Shown: positions 1-12,701, numbered from the stretch's first letter. The stretch: 64,000 nt of DNA from Diogma glabrata (GCA_963693315.1 OY856188.1:262937162-263001161); one strand, 5' to 3'. Numbers and translations: made by a program. Notes: generated from the letters alone by a model not told the origin.

Positions 1-2860
1 CATTTGATTTGTATGAAATTTGGTACATAAGCTTTTAGTACCATTTATTTACCGTAGTAGTGGGCTTCTAAGGTAGTAGTAGGCAAAATTGAAGTATCAA
101 TAACTTAACGTCTTCTTATTTTATTTTATGAAATACTGCGGCTTTTCATTATTCTAAAGCTTTTGGGAACAATTGAAAAAAGTGAGACGGAAGAGGAATA
201 TGTCCCACGGACAACTATTTGTGTGAAACTTAATAAGGTTACAATATTGCCAGAACCTGTGGTGAATTGAACCTATGCATATAAGTCAAATTTATATTAA
301 AATTTAATTCTAATTTTACAAAACAAACTTAATCAGAAAATTCTTCCAATGTCAGACAGCCATACACTAACGAACATACGGTCTTGTTGCAATATGAAAA
401 TAATTTTAAGATTAGTTATTGATAAAATCAGTTCAGCATAAATACGAAACTAAAATAATGTTATTATAAACCAAAACGAGAAAACCAAATTCAATGAAAT
501 TACGTAATCCTCATTAGTTTAGATTAAAATCTATATTCCTACGTCATAGCAGTATATACTTGTATGAGGAGTTTTTGTAGTTTAAAATTTAATTTGAAAA
601 TTTGCTAAAAATAAAATTAAAATTAACAGTTTAAAAAATCATAGTGGATTTTTTCATATATATAACTTTTCAAAATTTTTTTTATAAATGATTTTTATAT
701 ATTTTTTTATTGCAAAAATTGTTGATTTATTATGTAAAAGTGAACGTTTTGTTAACATAATTGAATAATGTTAAAAAGTTTTTGAAATATGTATGGTATG
801 ATTTATCTTCTTCTGTTTACAAATGAACAGTACGAAAAATAATATCAATAAAAATTAAAATCAAATAAAAGATCGTTATCGTTTTTTTTTATACTCAAGG
901 TTAAATAATTCGCAACACCTATGTAAATTAATTATCTTAACTAATGAAACACGAAAATATAATTAATATTAATCAAATAAAAATATTGATTTAAGAATTT
1001 TATTAATACGCAAAACATGTTGTTTGTGTTTGTATTTTTTGTTGAATTGTTAATTCAAAAGTTGGTCAAGGGTGAATATAAAGCTCGCTCTTCGAGAACT
1101 TTAAGTATATAGAAACCTAAACAGATATATGATATAATATTTCTAAATTGAATGAAATCTCATCTTTAAATGACTTTCGTGGGTAGAAAAAGCAAATTGA
1201 GCATTAATAGATGTCTATGTCTCTATCAACTATCGTTGTTCTAATCCATTTGTATATTTTTTATTAACAATATAGATCCTTAAATTAATTCACAATGTGC
1301 TTATTAGAATACTTTTCTTTAATATTCTAAATAAATATCGGATTAAATATTCTACATTAGTGGATGTAGAATATGAAGAAAATTAACGTAGAATATGATT
1401 ATAAATATTTTACAACGTAGAAAATAGTACAGACTACTGGAATAATAGGGTCTGATCTCCAATCGAACATTTTAGCTATTCTTTTACTTTTTGCATGAAT
1501 ATTTATAACAGTAAAATAAATTTTCATACAAAAATAGCAGAGTAGCAAAAACTTTTGGGTAGAAGATTTTTTGAATATAATTCAATAATTAAACAAAATC
1601 TTTCAGTAACCATATCAATTTAACTTTAGTATCACAATTTAAACCATTAAAATTTAGCCACAACTACTGGCTTATGATCAGTTCTTCTCATTTAAAATTT
1701 AAGTTTAGCAATTAAAACACGTAGGAAAATCCAATTAATTTTAAAAAATTTTAATTTTAAAAATTTTTAGTAATAAAATAATAAAAAAAAATTATTGCTT
1801 TCCGCTTAAGGGTTTTATGTTATGATTTCAGGTCATCAATAAAATATTAGTTAGCATATATGGAATAGCTTTTGGGCCCGTTATCTTATAATTTAACTTG
1901 TTTTTTAATGTTGCCTATTTTAATTTAGTGTAATAAAATATAACGAGTATATTCTATAATTACTGAATTGCTGACCCATAGAAACTTTTGTGCTAAAATA
2001 AAAATAATTTAAAGCTACGATGAAATCATGTTACTTTATAAATTTTATACCAATTAAAAATAAGTCGTAAATTTTTTTAAGAATTGTAATTCAGGTACAG
2101 AGTACTCCTACGATGTTTTGATTGAATATAGTATTTTAGACCATACAACTGGTTGCCAATTCAGGTAATGTTTCTGCCCAGTTGCAACAACAAAACTCAA
2201 ATTATTAAACATGAATCGCACTAATAGTTGACATGTTTCATATTAAAACATTTAAATTAGACATCATAATCTGACATGACTTAAAAGTTCATTTTAAACT
2301 ACAAACTGTAATTGGCATACTCGCAACTTTAAATTACTCTTAAACACTTAATTTTGAAATCCAGAAAATTACATAATTGTATTCCTTCACGTGCATCTTC
2401 GCACGTAAAATTATATCATAACATATATCTCAAGTGAATAACCCTTTAATTTACGTCAAATCAGAATATAATAAAATTTAAAATATTTATTGTTCTCGTA
2501 TTATTCTGGCTTACATCAATATCATTTTTATGTGTTATTATTCCACCTTTGCAATTTTAATATAATTCTTTATGACACTATAATATGAGTAATTAAAATG
2601 AATTGAGTTTTTGGTTTATCGTTTCCAAAATTACATTTACTAAATTTATGGAGAATAATATACAAATATGATTTACATGTTTTTATTGCGTTGGTGAACA
2701 TGAAATGAATTTGTAATTGGTGTAATTAAGGTTTCATGGTCGTTATAATGCGTAAGCTAATTTATTTTTATTATTTTTTTTTTAGATATACGCGTTTGAA
2801 TTTAATTTTTTTAATGTGATTTGGTACGTTTCTTTTTACACAGAAAAGTGAAAGATGAGA
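1..2860. other. AT-rich non-coding DNA, no recognised feature
   Basis: No reading frame longer than about 60 codons and no obvious tandem or inverted repeat. The composition is uniformly A+T-rich with homopolymer runs, as in insect introns or intergenic DNA. Confidence 0.6.
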
Positions 2861-2869
2861 AACCAAGAT

Positions 2870-3125
2870 CCATATCAAAAATATGAAGTTTGCTCTTCTG
2901 TAAACTCGCTTTCTGAAATAAGAATTATATGACTGTTCCATTCATAAAGGAGAGTACTTAGTTTCAAACATAGTAAAACCCCAACTTGCACATTGTTTAC
3001 AACATGGATAAATGGAATATAAAACCACATTTTGGTTCTTCTTTTTAACATAAAATATTTTATTATGTATTTTTTTATTCTTGCGAAACATCTGATTACA
3101 ATTGGTGACCCCAACATGAGATAAT
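2870..3125 (+). repeat. Possible LTR 3' end with primer-binding-site-like motif
   Basis: TTGGTGACCCCAAC at 3,102-3,114 resembles the sequence found just after the 5' LTR of many insect Ty3/Gypsy elements, where TGG opens the tRNA primer binding site. A close variant, TTTGGTGACCCTGACG, occurs at 22,528-22,543 in the same orientation. The A/T-rich stretch before it could be the end of an LTR. No gag follows, so this is at most a truncated relic. It points opposite to the pol relic at 3,344-4,115 and so belongs to a different insertion. Confidence 0.35.
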
Positions 3126-3320
3126 GTGACCCTATGGTGACGTTAACGTGGTATTTAACGAAAAAACACTTTTAATACACATTTCTAAGAGAGATGTAAA
3201 ATTAATAAGAATAAAATCTAAACACTGTATTGGTACCTAAGATTTTTAATCTATTGATAAAAGCTTGAATTAAATTTAACTTAAAGATTTTCAAACAAGA
3301 CAAAAGATTAAATTAAGAAG

Positions 3321-3343
3321 CCGCCACATAACACTCCCTCGCC
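3321..3343 (-). promoter_or_regulatory. Polypurine tract and 3' LTR start of a Gypsy relic
   Basis: Read on the minus strand this is GGCGAGGGAG followed by TGTTATGTGGCGGC. A purine tract followed by TG...ATGTGGCGGC is the usual pol/3' LTR junction in a common group of insect Ty3/Gypsy elements. It lies just downstream, on the minus strand, of the pol fragment at 3,344-4,115, which is the expected order. The LTR itself, running toward lower coordinates, is not otherwise recognisable. Confidence 0.5.
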
Positions 3344-4115
3344 AGTGATTCGGGAAATCAACAACAAAAAGATTGGGTGCAAGAACAGATATAAATAAAT
3401 AGAAAATATGAGCATTATTGCCAATTTTTCATAGCAAAGAAATAGAATTGCGGCAATGTCTGATGACACACAAAAGTTCAAATATTTTTCAAAGCAACTT
3501 TTGAATTCTTCGTCATTGATTTTAACTTACGTGATTGGAGTATAATCAATTTTCTCTAATATGAGAAATTCTCTATATTTGATCTATTTGAGAGAGTGCT
3601 TCCTCTACGACATTGTCGACGTTGAAAATATGCTCGATATCATTTGTGAATTGTACAATGAAATCCAAATTGCGGAATTGACAGGGAGATGCTTCATCGA
3701 GATGCGTATGTCTAAACAATATGACGAAAAAGTTGTGCATCCCTCCAAATAATGCATGCGAAAAATCTTGGCAGTGGGAAATGAAGTATCGATCGGGAAC
3801 AGGAATTCTGTTTAAGCGCAACAACCTCCAAAAACACGCCGTTCTCCGTTTTTCTTCTTATCCAAGTGTAATGGACTGAAACTAGAGTCCTTGCTGGGTC
3901 TACAATTGGGTATTTAATTGTTCCAAATTTTTGAACTCCACTTTTGGTATTGTAAGTTCGTTAGGAGCCAAGCTTCGAGTTTTGCGAGATACAAGTGCAC
4001 AATGTTTCTCTAATTTGTGTGTAATAGTGTGTTTCAAACTTTTTGGAAAGAGACTATTTTGTTCAATCTGGGAATGCTTTTTGGGATGCTTTGAAAATTT
4101 TGGTACTTTTAGTTA
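3344..4115 (-). pseudogene. Ty3/Gypsy pol relic (RT start joined to RNase H tail)
   Basis: The minus strand of 3,573-3,824 is open and encodes the end of a Gypsy RNase H and its linker: an HALFGG-type stretch, then FIVQFTNDIEHIF and NVVEEALSQID, matching the family pattern in which a DFI-QFT-DI segment is followed by NVVADALSR. Higher coordinates (3,831-4,110) keep the start of reverse transcriptase in another frame, with KVEFKNLEQL and then a KKNGE-type segment matching the family's AEF...PKK-G-WR region, interrupted by stops. Most of the RT and early RNase H between them is missing, so there is an internal deletion at about 3,830. After 3,573 a stop-containing tail runs to the polypurine tract. 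This is a dead retrotransposon copy. The family call rests on remembered motif patterns. Confidence 0.7.
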
Positions 4116-4164
4116 ATTTTAAAAATTTTAAAACTTTAAAAATTTTACAAAATATATAAGTGGT

Positions 4165-5935
4165 TAACCTCCGTTGTGCTGGTTGTGCTACTCAGAAATA
4201 GTTTCATATTATCATATTGTGCTCGAGTTGTACTGGTTGTGCTACTTAAAGAACAATTTCGTAACGCTAACAGAATTTTTTTAGTAAGTTAGCATCATTT
4301 TTTGAATAGAAGTTGGCCCCACCATTTTGGAAAAAGTCAAAAACAAAAGAAGTGCTGTGTTGTGTTAAAATTGTGCTGGTTGCGCTACTGAAAAAAATAT
4401 CGTATCGCCAACAGAATAATTTAAGCGGCGCTAAAACCATTTTTCGAATGAAAGTTAGCCCCGCCATTTTTCAAAAAACAAAGATGCTGTATTGTGCTAC
4501 AGTTGTGCTGGATGTGCCACTCAAAAAGAATCCCATATCAACAATGAATAAAAGTTGGCGCGCTAAAACGATTTTTCGAGCAGAAGGATATTTTCGAGCA
4601 GAAGGTTAAGCAGAAGTTAGAAGTTTAAATGAAAAACAAAGGTTGTTATGTATTTTACTCTAGTTGTGCTTGTTGTGCTGTTGTCAGATAAAATTGCATA
4701 TAAGTAATGAATAAAAGTTGGTAGACTAAACCTATTTTTCGAGCAGTAGTTAGCCCCGCCACTTTGAAAAAAATAAAAAACGAGGTCGTGCTTGCGTTGT
4801 GCTGGTTGACAAAAATTTCGTATTCCTAACAGAAAAATTTTATAATACCAACATTTGATTTCTTCAAATAGAAGCTAGCCCCGCTATTTTGAAAAAAAAA
4901 AAAAAAAATTGAGTGCTGTATTGTGTTAAAGTTGTGCGGGTTGTGCTACTCCAAAACAAAAAGCATTCGAGCAGAAGGCTAAGCAAAAATTAGCCCCGCC
5001 ATTTTGCAAAAGAAGAAAAACAAAGGTTGATTATTGGAAATTAATTTCCAATAATATAACAAATAAATTAAACATAATAAATAAAACAAATAATTTATAT
5101 GAAGCCATTTTTTGTTTGTGTTGTAATTTACACGATTTACTCGAGCATACCATTCAGAGTAAATTCGACAACACCGTGTATTACAGCAATCGTATTAAAA
5201 AACGAAGAACGTCAGTGTAAGTTTACACAAGTTTTATTTAAAAACGCAGTTCACAGACTGAATTTATACTACTCCGCACCGGTTGAATTAAAAAACAGAC
5301 CCTGAATTTGAGGATTTCAGTGCTATTGTTTAAGGTCTTTTGGAATGAAGAAAAATTTGAATTTTTTTTTCAGTTTTATAAACTTTTTTTTCAACAAACT
5401 TGTCTTTTAAATTTGGGATTAATCACAATGGGAAGATACTGAAAGATTGATCACAAAAGAGTAACCAGCACAGCTGTCAAAACTCAAGTTAAATCAAAGT
5501 GTGTAAAAACTTTTGTTTTTTATTTTTTGCTAACTTCAACTCGAAAAATCGTTTTAGCGTGTTTAAATTATTCTGCTGGTAGTAAAAATTTGTTTTTGAG
5601 TAGCACAACTAGCACAACTCTAGCACCGTACAGCACACCCTTTGTTTTTCTTTTTTTCCAAAATGGCGGGGTTAACTTTTATTCGAAAAAATGATTTTAG
5701 TGTTATAAAATTTTTCCACAGGTGATATGAAATTTTTTCTGAATAGCACAACCAGCACAACTCGAGCACAATACAGGCCAACCTTTGTTTTTCATTTTTT
5801 TCATAATAGCGGGGCTAACTTTTGCTCGAAAGACTGTTTCAGCGTGCCAATTTTTTTTCATTGGTGATATGGCATCTTTCTGAGTAGCACATTCAGCACA
5901 ACTGTAGCACAATACAGCACAATTGTTATGAAGCT
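4165..5935. repeat. Foldback-like inverted arrays of a ~135-170-bp unit
   Basis: On the plus strand a unit containing TTGTGCTGGTTGTGCTACT and, further on, GCCCCGCCATTTT recurs near 4,173, 4,223, 4,365, 4,500, 4,660, 4,795 and 4,930. From about 5,560 to 5,935 the same unit is present in reverse complement (AGCACAACCAGCACAACT, AAAATGGCGGGG). The two oppositely oriented arrays flank a ~530-bp AT-rich core at 5,030-5,560. Tandem repeats inside long inverted repeats are the hallmark of foldback (FB) elements. No transposase is present. The right array is interrupted at 5,923 by a 2.3-kb insertion and resumes at 8,231. Confidence 0.7.
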
Positions 5936-6057
5936 GCTGTTCAATCTCCGTAATTTGGAGTCAGTTGTGCAAACTCCTTAGTGGGTACAATAATTAACGA
6001 AGAAAAATACCCAAGAAACAAACTTATCGTTTTGTTATTGTTTACAAACGACCGTTA

Positions 6058-6200
6058 TTATACTATAAATAGAAGCCGACAGATGGCTTCTTTCTCTTAG
6101 TCTATCATTTGTGCTATTGGATTGATTTTTTCTTGACGGCTGTTTGTATAGTTTTGTTGAGTTGTCAAATTGTAAGGATCGAATGTTGACTTGTGTAATA
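6058..6200 (+). promoter_or_regulatory. TATA-box-like core promoter and poly(A) signal of the insertion
   Basis: TATAAATAGAAGCC at 6,064-6,077 is a near-consensus TATA box. About 30 bp downstream lies a pyrimidine-rich TTAGTC start-like site, and AATAAA sits at about 6,199. This order, within the first 280 bp of a TG...CA element, is what an LTR U3-R region looks like. Activity is inferred only from the motifs. Confidence 0.4.
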
Positions 6201-6399
6201 AAACCAGAAGAGAATGAAATTGAAGGACCAGAAAAGGCTTTGGGATTAGACTGGACCTTTTGGATGCTAGTAGAATGTTGTGAGTTTGAATCACGATATT
6301 CGTATTCACCAGCAGATGATGGAAAAATATTATTCTCCTCTCAAAACGGAATAACAGCAATGCCGCTTTGTTTTCAACGTGTGGTTAGTTGTCATTAAA

Positions 6400-7190
6400 T
6401 CATAACCTGTGATAAATAGATAAATGTCTGGTGAACTATTAATAATAGAGATTATTTTAATTGAAATTTTTTTTTAATGATCCACAATCGATCTATGATC
6501 GTATTTGGTTGTGTTAGTTTAGTTAGTACAATCCATGTTTGTCATTCCGACGAACTGTGAATTTTTTTTTGATACCGAATGATGAGTTGGCTTGAAAATA
6601 TAACCAGTGATAAATACAGAATTGTCTGTGGAACTATTAATAATAGACATTGTTTTAGTGAAAGTTTTTTTGTTTGTTACTAGTCGCATTCGATCTATGT
6701 TAGTATTTGTCGTGTTAATTTATCTAGCATAATCCGTGTTTGTCCTTCTAAGGATTTGTCAATTTTTTTTTTGTGTTTTTCGAAAAGTGATACATACCAG
6801 ACATATGTCTAGTAAAATATTAACAACAGACATTTGTAGAAGTCTTACTCTTTATTATCCACCATCAATCTATGATAATATTTGTCGGGTATCTGGTTAA
6901 CTTACATAGCACCTTCTGTGATTATAATTCTGAGGAGCCATTGTTTGATCCTCATGTGAAATAAAATAAAGTTAATGTAATTAATATTAATCCAATTAGT
7001 TAAAATGGATGTACATACTAGTTGAACTGTGGTGTGTGTACTTAATATAAATCATATAATCTACAGTTATAATTCTGAGGAGTAATTGTTTGATTCTCTT
7101 GTGAAGTAAAAATATAAAATTAATGTAATTAATATTAAATCAATTAAAAAGAAAAAAAAATTATTCAATGTGTGTTGTGTGTGTACTTAA
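6400..7190 (+). repeat. Degenerate tandem repeats inside the 2.3-kb insertion
   Basis: A ~190-bp unit is present three times (about 6,400-6,595, 6,600-6,785 and 6,788-6,935). Shared blocks are GTGATAAATA, CTATTAATAATAGA, TCGATCTATG, GTATTTGTCG and CCGTGTTTGTC. It is followed by two copies of a ~130-bp unit (about 6,935-7,065 and 7,068-7,190) sharing ATAATTCTGAGGAG, TTAATGTAATTAATATTAA and TGTGTGTACTTAAT. Confidence 0.7.
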
Positions 7191-7254
7191 TTTAAAGAAT
7201 AGGATCGACGTCCAGTGATAGTTTTGATGACGCAACAATTCCCAACGTATTATT

Positions 7255-7662
7255 GTTCGTATTTATTATTCAATTTCCAGCAATCGCCCTAGTGGCGCAA
7301 CAATTGTCATTAATAATATCAAACTTAAAAACAACAACCGCCTTAGTTTTGGTGTGGCGCAACAAATTACTTTTATAATATTAATTTTCCAACAATCGCC
7401 CTAGTTTTGGTGTGGCGCAACAATTGTCATATATAATATCAAACTTAAAAACAACAACCGCCTTAGTTTTTGTGTGGCACAACAAATTACTCTTATAATA
7501 ATAAGTTTCCAACAATCGCCCTAGTTTTGGTGTGGCGCAACAATTTTCATATATAATATCAAACTTAAAAACAACAACCGCCTTAGTTTTTGTGTGGCAC
7601 AACAAATTACTCTTATAATATTAAGTTTCCAATAATCGCCTTTGTTTTGGTGTGGCGCAACA
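7255..7662 (+). repeat. ~120-bp tandem repeat, about three copies
   Basis: A unit with CCGCCTTAGTTTTTGTGTGGC, ACAACAAATTAC, CCAACAATCGCCCTAG and TTTTGGTGTGGCGCAACAA is repeated almost identically across the interval. Each unit holds two diverged half-units with alternating spacers. The open frames here are by-products of the repeat. Confidence 0.8.
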
Positions 7663-7689
7663 AATTGTACTTTTTGGTTGTAGTTACTG

Positions 7690-8205
7690 TCAACCGTAAC
7701 TGCCACTCGGACCTGTTTATTTTACTGCACCACGTTTGTATAGCTGATGTCACAAGTACGACGGATTAGGCAGAGCCGGAATGAGGATTGGGGTCTTGAA
7801 CAACACTTGGGTGAGTACTTTTATATGTATACCTATCTAGATATAGTTGCGTGGATGTGTAGATGTATGAGCATGGATGTAGGGATGAGAGTGTGTGTGT
7901 GTATGTGTGTGTGTGTGTGGGGGTGTGTGTGAGCGTGTGAGGTGCGAGAGAGTGTGAATGTGTGTTAAAATATGGAAGCGGACGTGGTGATTGCGGTTCT
8001 TCCACCTATGTGGGTTGCCAGAGTCTGCCTTTTTCACTTGTTTTTTTTTCCTTTAATCCGTCCTTATCAAGAGATACGCGTACTATTGTTTATTTGTGCT
8101 GGAGCAGCAGGATTTCTTACTCGTCCCCACAGATTGCAGTTAGTTTGGGGCTCTAAATAAATCTCGTTAGGTACGCGGCCTGCTATGCCACTTCGTTGTT
8201 AATCA
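7690..8205 (+). repeat. Dispersed microsatellite-carrying repeat, copy 1
   Basis: Block A (GGGTCTTGAAC...TTGGGTGAGTAC, 7,790-7,820) is followed by a GT/TG-rich microsatellite (about 7,890-7,965), then block B (GTGATTGCGGTTCTTCCACC with TTGCCAGAGTCTGC) and block C (CGCGTACTATT, GCAGCAGGATT, GGTACGCGGCCTGCT). The same blocks in the same order occur in reverse complement at 48,898-49,600 and, more diverged, at 23,810-24,150. The spacer between A and B is a different microsatellite or unique DNA in each copy. An inverted TTCGTTG/CAACGAA hairpin sits near the 3' end at 8,192-8,210. Confidence 0.7.
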
Positions 8206-8230
8206 ACGAAACAGCGCTTCATTACACAAT

Positions 8231-8275
8231 CTTTGTCATTCATTTTTTTCAAAATGGTGGGGCTAAGTTAGGTGA
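8231..8275 (-). repeat. Resumed fragment of the foldback-like array
   Basis: TCATTTTTTTCAAAATGGTG followed by GGGCTAA matches the unit of the minus-oriented array ending at 5,923. It continues that unit directly when the 5,924-8,226 insertion and one CAAT copy are removed. Confidence 0.7.
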
Positions 8276-11200
8276 CATCAGTTAATCGGCTTTTTAAAAA
8301 AATCTACAAATAATTTCCGTCCCCATTTCATATCCAACTTTATGATAATCTTTCCAAATCAATTTGGAAATTTTGAAATTTATTGATTTTTATATAATTA
8401 TAAAACTTTTTGGTTATAAATTAAATAAAAGAAAATATTAAGAATATTTCTTAAAAAATTATGCCTTGAGGAAATAAATATACAAACCGACCTATGTTTA
8501 AAGTTAGGTCAATCAATAAAAAATATTCGTTTCCATTCGATTAAAGTTGAAGAATTAAGTTATTACAAAACATTATTGTAACAAACAGTTAACAGTTTAG
8601 CATCGTATTCAAACAAATTTTTTTCCTATTATTTTGTTTGACAATAAAATATTCCAAAAACGTTCTAATTTTGTGTAATATTGATTGAAATTATTGATAA
8701 CAGACTAATGTAGTTATTTGTAATTCGTTTGATCGAATATTGAATATTTTATAAAGGTATTTGGAAATTCTAATATATTATTCAATTTGAAATTTTATTG
8801 TTTTATATTCAATAAATTATTCAATAAAAAGAAAATGAAGTACATATTATTCTGGAATATATTTCGTTTTTTTTATGTAAACGCAGTTGATTATTGGTTT
8901 ATTTGTATATAAATGATTTAATTTATGTGAATTTTAACACCACATTTTTAAGTTGTGTGATTATGTACATAATTTAGATAATCTGCGTGTGGTTATAGTT
9001 TCGTTGTGGGGCCAAGAGGTGAATTGATTTACTGGAAATATAACCGCTGTCATTTACCTATTAAAAATATTTGATAATTTGGATAAAAATTACATCATGG
9101 GCTGGGCATTATATCTCGTGTTTACAATTATAAGTAAAATTTGAATTTCGTATTAGATATGAAAGTTCATTCCAAGATCATATGTAAATTCCTTGTTTAT
9201 TATTTGAAAAAATATATTCATCAATCACATCGCTAAACGATTGCTAATTTTAAACAATCAATTTTTTTTTGAAAATGCAGATATGCAGACTGTTATTTAG
9301 TTACTGTTCAACGTAATACTTAAAAAACAAATAAATAATGTATTATTATTTCTCTATCTAAATTTTATTCATTTATAATAAAATACAATTTTGAAAAAAT
9401 AAATTCTTATTGATTATTTCAACACAATGGTTAAAAATAAATAAAATAAAAAAATATTTTACTTTAGGAGAAGAGTGGGCAAATAAATTTTCATTTTTAC
9501 CTTATAGTGATAAAAAAAAGTTGAAATTCAATAAGCTATTATTCAATAAGCTAGCAAATAAATTTAAATATTAAATTATAATTGCTTAAACATTAATAAA
9601 TTTATCATTGTTTGTGATGACATTTATTATAAACTTTGACAAATTTTTTATTTGTTTGGAATAGTATAATATTATATTCAAAATAAAAAAATCTTCTTGA
9701 CTATAATAAATTATACAATGATAACGTTATAAATAGATAGCTTGATTTTTGGTTAGCAACAATATAATACAATTTTATACAATAAGCAATGAGAATTGCT
9801 AATGGTGGCTATCCTCGTTATACGATGATTAGTATTCATATAAACTATGCATTTTACTGATTTATCAACCAATTCAAATATTCTACATTTTAAAATTTAT
9901 TATTTCATTATACAAAAATATTTATAGAAAAATAAAAATTGAATTACTTGTAAGTTAGTCATAAATTAAGTGTCAATTATTCATTTAAAATCAGCTTGTA
10001 ACATCGATTAGAGGTATCAATTGCATTTATATGTTATTTCAATTGTTGGGATTATTGAATTATGTTCAATTGTTGTTGTTATTATTTCTGTTTTGCTTGC
10101 AATTATTATTTAAAGATTGAAGATTAAGATTTAACGATAAAATATAGATGAAACATTGAATATTCAGAATTGTTTCTTTTTTAAAATTAAGATATTTTAG
10201 ATAAGATGAGTTGCAACATTGAATATAAGATTTCTGATTTTTTTCTTAAAGATTTTATCGAAAACATGAATATAATCGTATAGTGAGTGTTGTGTAAGAT
10301 TATTGAATGATTTAATGGGATAAATATATATATAAACAAGAAAACATCGCAGAAAAAAATTATATGATACAATAGAAATAAGTAAGAACGGTGGAAGGAA
10401 TTGAAAGAATGTCAATTGTTATTCATTCAGTATGAGATCTGAAAGATTACCCTAACTTAAATTAATTAAAACAAACTATTCTATATTTTTGGAGTATGTT
10501 CAAAATTTCTTTCACAAAATTTCCTACCTGTCGAACCAATTAAAAACGCATTGCAAAGATTTGCTTATTACATTACTGAGTTACAGTATGAACCAAAATT
10601 CAACATTAGTTGATCGATAAAATTTAAATAATTTAGTAACATTATATTTTCATATAATTACTAACATAACTTAGCATGTTAGCTCAAACCATTTCGTTTG
10701 ACCCAATAAAAACCATTTGAGATAAATAATTTTAAAAAAATTTTAATTATCTAAGAATATTAAAAAACCAATTTGAACTAGAAGTCAAACCAAGCAACAA
10801 AAACATCAATAAATTAATTACAAAATATCTCATTTAAATTAAATTCCAACGTCAATACCAAACTAATTGATCAATATAATACCTTTATTTTTTCTAGAAT
10901 CATAAATACTTTTTTTATATCTAAAATTCATTAGCTTTATCTCCATATATAATAACATTAAGTCATTAAATCTTAAATTAAATTAAATATTCAAATACTT
11001 CTTATAATAAATTTCATAACAAAAATCATAACTTATAACATTGATTGTTTAATAATTTCTTTTAATTAGTATAAATTTATATATTTAAAATACATAATTA
11101 GGTGTAATTAACAAATGATATTCTATTAAAAGAACAAGAATAGCTGTTTTGAAATATTTGTATGGATCCAATTTTGCTTTTAATTCTCGGAACTATTTTA

Positions 11201-12360
11201 TGACACTGATAACAGTTCTTTTAAAGAAAAGATTTATTTATAAATAAGGTATTGTGTTATCTCACGCTGAGAAAAATGATCAATAAAGATATTTTTGTAA
11301 TATGTTTTGATGGTCAAGATAGACGTAGATGAGACTTAGATTACCTTAGATTTATCTTACAATACTGGTAAATTAGTATAGCATTTTCCATTTATGTTAA
11401 ATGGATATATTCATTCATCTGCCGCTCTGTTATGGTAACTGAAGTATATGTTAATTCGTTTTCTGTATATGATATAGAAAAATATAGTAGTTTTTTTTCT
11501 ATAGATATGGTTATAAGTTTTTTGTTTACTTGGGTGGTCGAATTCTACTTCCTTGATAAAACATTTAACTTAACAAACGAAGCTTGTTTTTATTGAGGCC
11601 ATTAGTTATTGACAACAAAGTCAGTTTAACTGGACATTCACCAAAATGACCGAACTCACAGAACTGAGATATCTCGATTTTTATAAATCTTACAGAAATC
11701 TTTTCGAAAACTTTTCCATTGTATGTTCGGAACAAAAACATACATACATACAGATAAACATACAATTGATAAAGTTTTGTAAGCTACAACTAATCGACCA
11801 GGGTTTACAACATATCTAATGTAAACTAGTAAACAGCCGGTATTTGATTTATCTCTCCGACCGAAAAACTTATTTAATCTAAACAAGTTTTATTTATTTT
11901 TTAAAATAAATTTATATATGTAACAACATTTTAAAGATATTTATTACAAATAATTTAACATTTTGATATATTAAATAAGCTAAATAGTTTTTGTATGTTT
12001 TTTTAATAACACGAAAAATTTGATTAAAAATATAAATGTTGTAATACTCATAACCCTCGTATAAATACAGTCTGAATTAGGACAAATGCTGATTTGTTGT
12101 TGAATGCTGTGGGAGAGCAAGATAATCAGTCGAATATTTTTTCCCGTAAGAATTTTTGAAATGGACGATATTTGGGAATCATTAGTTTACAAAAAATCAT
12201 CCATCTGCACATAAAATCGCATGTATAAAGGTACCACTCTGTCTTAAAGATATCAATGTGTTTTTGTGACACATATTACTTCGGTCTGAAAGACCTACGT
12301 ATTACATAAATGAGCTCAAATTGAAATTCTTACCCCCACTTTTTTTGGCATTTCTCGACG
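8276..12360. other. AT-rich non-coding DNA; one generic insect-type repeat
   Basis: There is no supported gene. 11,580-11,890 is more complex than its surroundings and includes a CATACATACATACAGATAAAC stretch like the CTGTCTGT/ACATACAT repeats dispersed in many insect genomes. Its two minus-strand open frames (about 70 codons) show no recognisable protein. The rest is low-complexity A/T sequence. Confidence 0.55.
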
Positions 12361-12369
12361 TTTTAGGAC

Positions 12370-12698
12370 CTACTGATTCTAAAAAAGCAAAAAAAAAATG
12401 TTAGTCTGTCTGTAGGCCGTCCGTCCGGCCGTCACAACCACGAAATCTATAAAACGGCTGGACGGATTTGAACATTTTTTTTTTCTAAACTTAATTTTAC
12501 TCAATGGGACGAGCCGAAAGGACGATTTGTTCGATAACTGTACCGTAAATGTGTCAAAAAAATCGTCAACTGTGTCAAAACAAGGAAATTTGCATATTTT
12601 TTGCTTAAAAAACGTTCGTTTTAACCGATTACGAGGAGGAACATTGAATTTGGAGAAATCTTGATGATCGGGATTGGAATGTGAGACCAATATCTAGA
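12370..12698. repeat. CTGTCTGT/CCGTCCG-type dispersed repeat
   Basis: GTCTGTCTGTAGGCCGTCCG at 12,402-12,421, followed by CGAAATCTATAAAACGGCTG and GACGGATTTGAA, is typical of dispersed non-coding repeats in insect genomes. A 103-codon minus-strand frame covers it, but its composition follows the repeat and no domain is visible. The CACTA-like element begins immediately after it. Confidence 0.5.
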
Positions 12699-12701
12699 TT
12701 A

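Larger units (their letters stand above)
5924..8226 (+). mobile_element. 2.3-kb insertion with TG...CA ends and CAAT duplication
   Basis: The element begins TGTTATGAAGC and ends GCTTCATTACA, giving 11-bp near-perfect inverted termini of TG...CA form, with CAAT directly outside each end (5,920-5,923 and 8,227-8,230). Removing it restores one continuous foldback unit (AGCACAAT then CTTTGTCATTCATTTTTT), so the boundaries are well supported. Near the left end is a TATA-box-like TATAAATAG (6,064-6,072), followed by an AATAAA, as in an LTR. The interior is made of tandem repeats and a GT microsatellite, with no credible gene. TG...CA ends plus a 4-bp duplication fit an unusually large solo LTR or a non-autonomous LTR element. 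A short-TIR DNA element with 4-bp target sites is the alternative. Confidence 0.7.

Noticed and set aside
4313..4609. 98-codon plus frame in the foldback-like array
   Set aside because: It spans several units of the tandem repeat and has no domain.
6097..6398. 84- and 87-codon frames on opposite strands
   Set aside because: They lie in the LTR-like part of the 2.3-kb insertion, neither has a recognisable domain, and they shadow each other.
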